Shown: piece after piece, positions 29,834-29,918 of the stretch
Numbering within the stretch: the first letter of the stretch is position 1
How the letters are laid out: each line of letters starts with the position of its first letter
NCBI GenBank assembly: GCA_934462945.1
Contig: CAKSJF010000027.1
Span: forward strand, 1 to 29,918
Origin: an uncultured Clostridia bacterium
GTDB lineage: Bacteria; Bacillota; Clostridia; UBA1381
DNA: 29,918 bases
Direction: 5' to 3'
Program-made: the position numbers and the translations under genes
Notes under the pieces: generated by a model
Databases searched by the model: none
What the model saw: only the letters and a program-made list of their open reading frames with translations
Told to the model about the DNA's origin: nothing

Positions 29834-29918
29834 TTAGGCATTGATTTTTTCGATTGTTACCTTTGTAAACGGTTGTCTGTGACCCTTTTTACGACGGTAA
29901 TTTTTCTTTCTCTTCATC
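29834..29918 (-). CDS. rplU: 50S ribosomal protein L21, C-terminal part
   Basis: Only the last 28 codons are in the window; the gene enters from the right edge. The translated end, KRKKNYRRKKGHRQPFTKVT followed by IEKINA and a stop, is the conserved L21 C-terminus. It precedes rpmA as in most bacteria. Confidence 0.93.
   Translation of the reverse strand, partial: MKRKKNYRRKKGHRQPFTKVTIEKINA

Overview
The window looks like the chromosome of an anaerobic, low-to-mid GC Firmicute (class Clostridia). The signs are Gram-positive style Shine-Dalgarno sites (GGAGG, AAGGAG), TTGACA/TATAAT promoters with exactly 17-bp spacers, a T-box leader, an infC-rpmI-rplT operon with a leader terminator, and surface proteins with copper-amine-oxidase-like stalk domains. 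I cannot name the species from sequence alone.

Layout. (1) 1-500: the 5' part of an AbiEi-type (DUF6088-like) antitoxin gene, with two near-identical palindromic operators over its promoter. (2) 547-1482: a pnuC-like transporter behind a long structured leader that ends in a terminator, a candidate riboswitch or attenuator. (3) 1553-13495: one minus-strand operon of 11 genes for uptake and reductive degradation of pyrimidines. It encodes ABC ATPase, two permeases, lipoprotein binding protein, dihydropyrimidinase, dihydropyrimidine dehydrogenase, PucR regulator, class III aminotransferase, an unknown 131-aa protein, an M20-type N-carbamoyl-beta-alanine hydrolase and an Fe-alcohol dehydrogenase. 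The inferred route is uracil -> dihydrouracil -> N-carbamoyl-beta-alanine -> beta-alanine -> malonate semialdehyde -> 3-hydroxypropionate. (4) 13613-17590: a 1241-aa secreted surface protein. (5) 17636-20699: a Trp-type T-box and a tryptophan ABC transporter (trpXYZ), divergent from the surface protein. (6) 20740-24175: a small glycan operon with a clan GH-A hydrolase, a GH110-like beta-helix enzyme and an XRE regulator. (7) 24387-28176: a short MGMT-like protein, a stalk-domain lipoprotein and lepA. (8) 28187-29918: rplT, rpmI, infC, rpmA and the end of rplU.

The most unusual observations are these. The ABC binding protein of the pyrimidine operon reads as a circular permutation of the NMT1/ThiY family: the block that is normally second comes first, and the normal N-terminal block ends the protein. 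The dihydropyrimidine dehydrogenase carries the iron-sulfur N-terminus of PreT fused to PreA, without the FAD/NAD(P)H module, and no preT lies nearby. The pyrimidine operon leader holds a near-perfect 20-bp terminator-like hairpin just downstream of a consensus promoter. infC appears to start at an AUA codon. Ribosomal protein L27 lacks the cleavable N-terminal extension usual in Firmicutes, and no prp protease gene lies between rplU and rpmA.

No tRNA, rRNA, CRISPR array, insertion sequence or prophage was seen.
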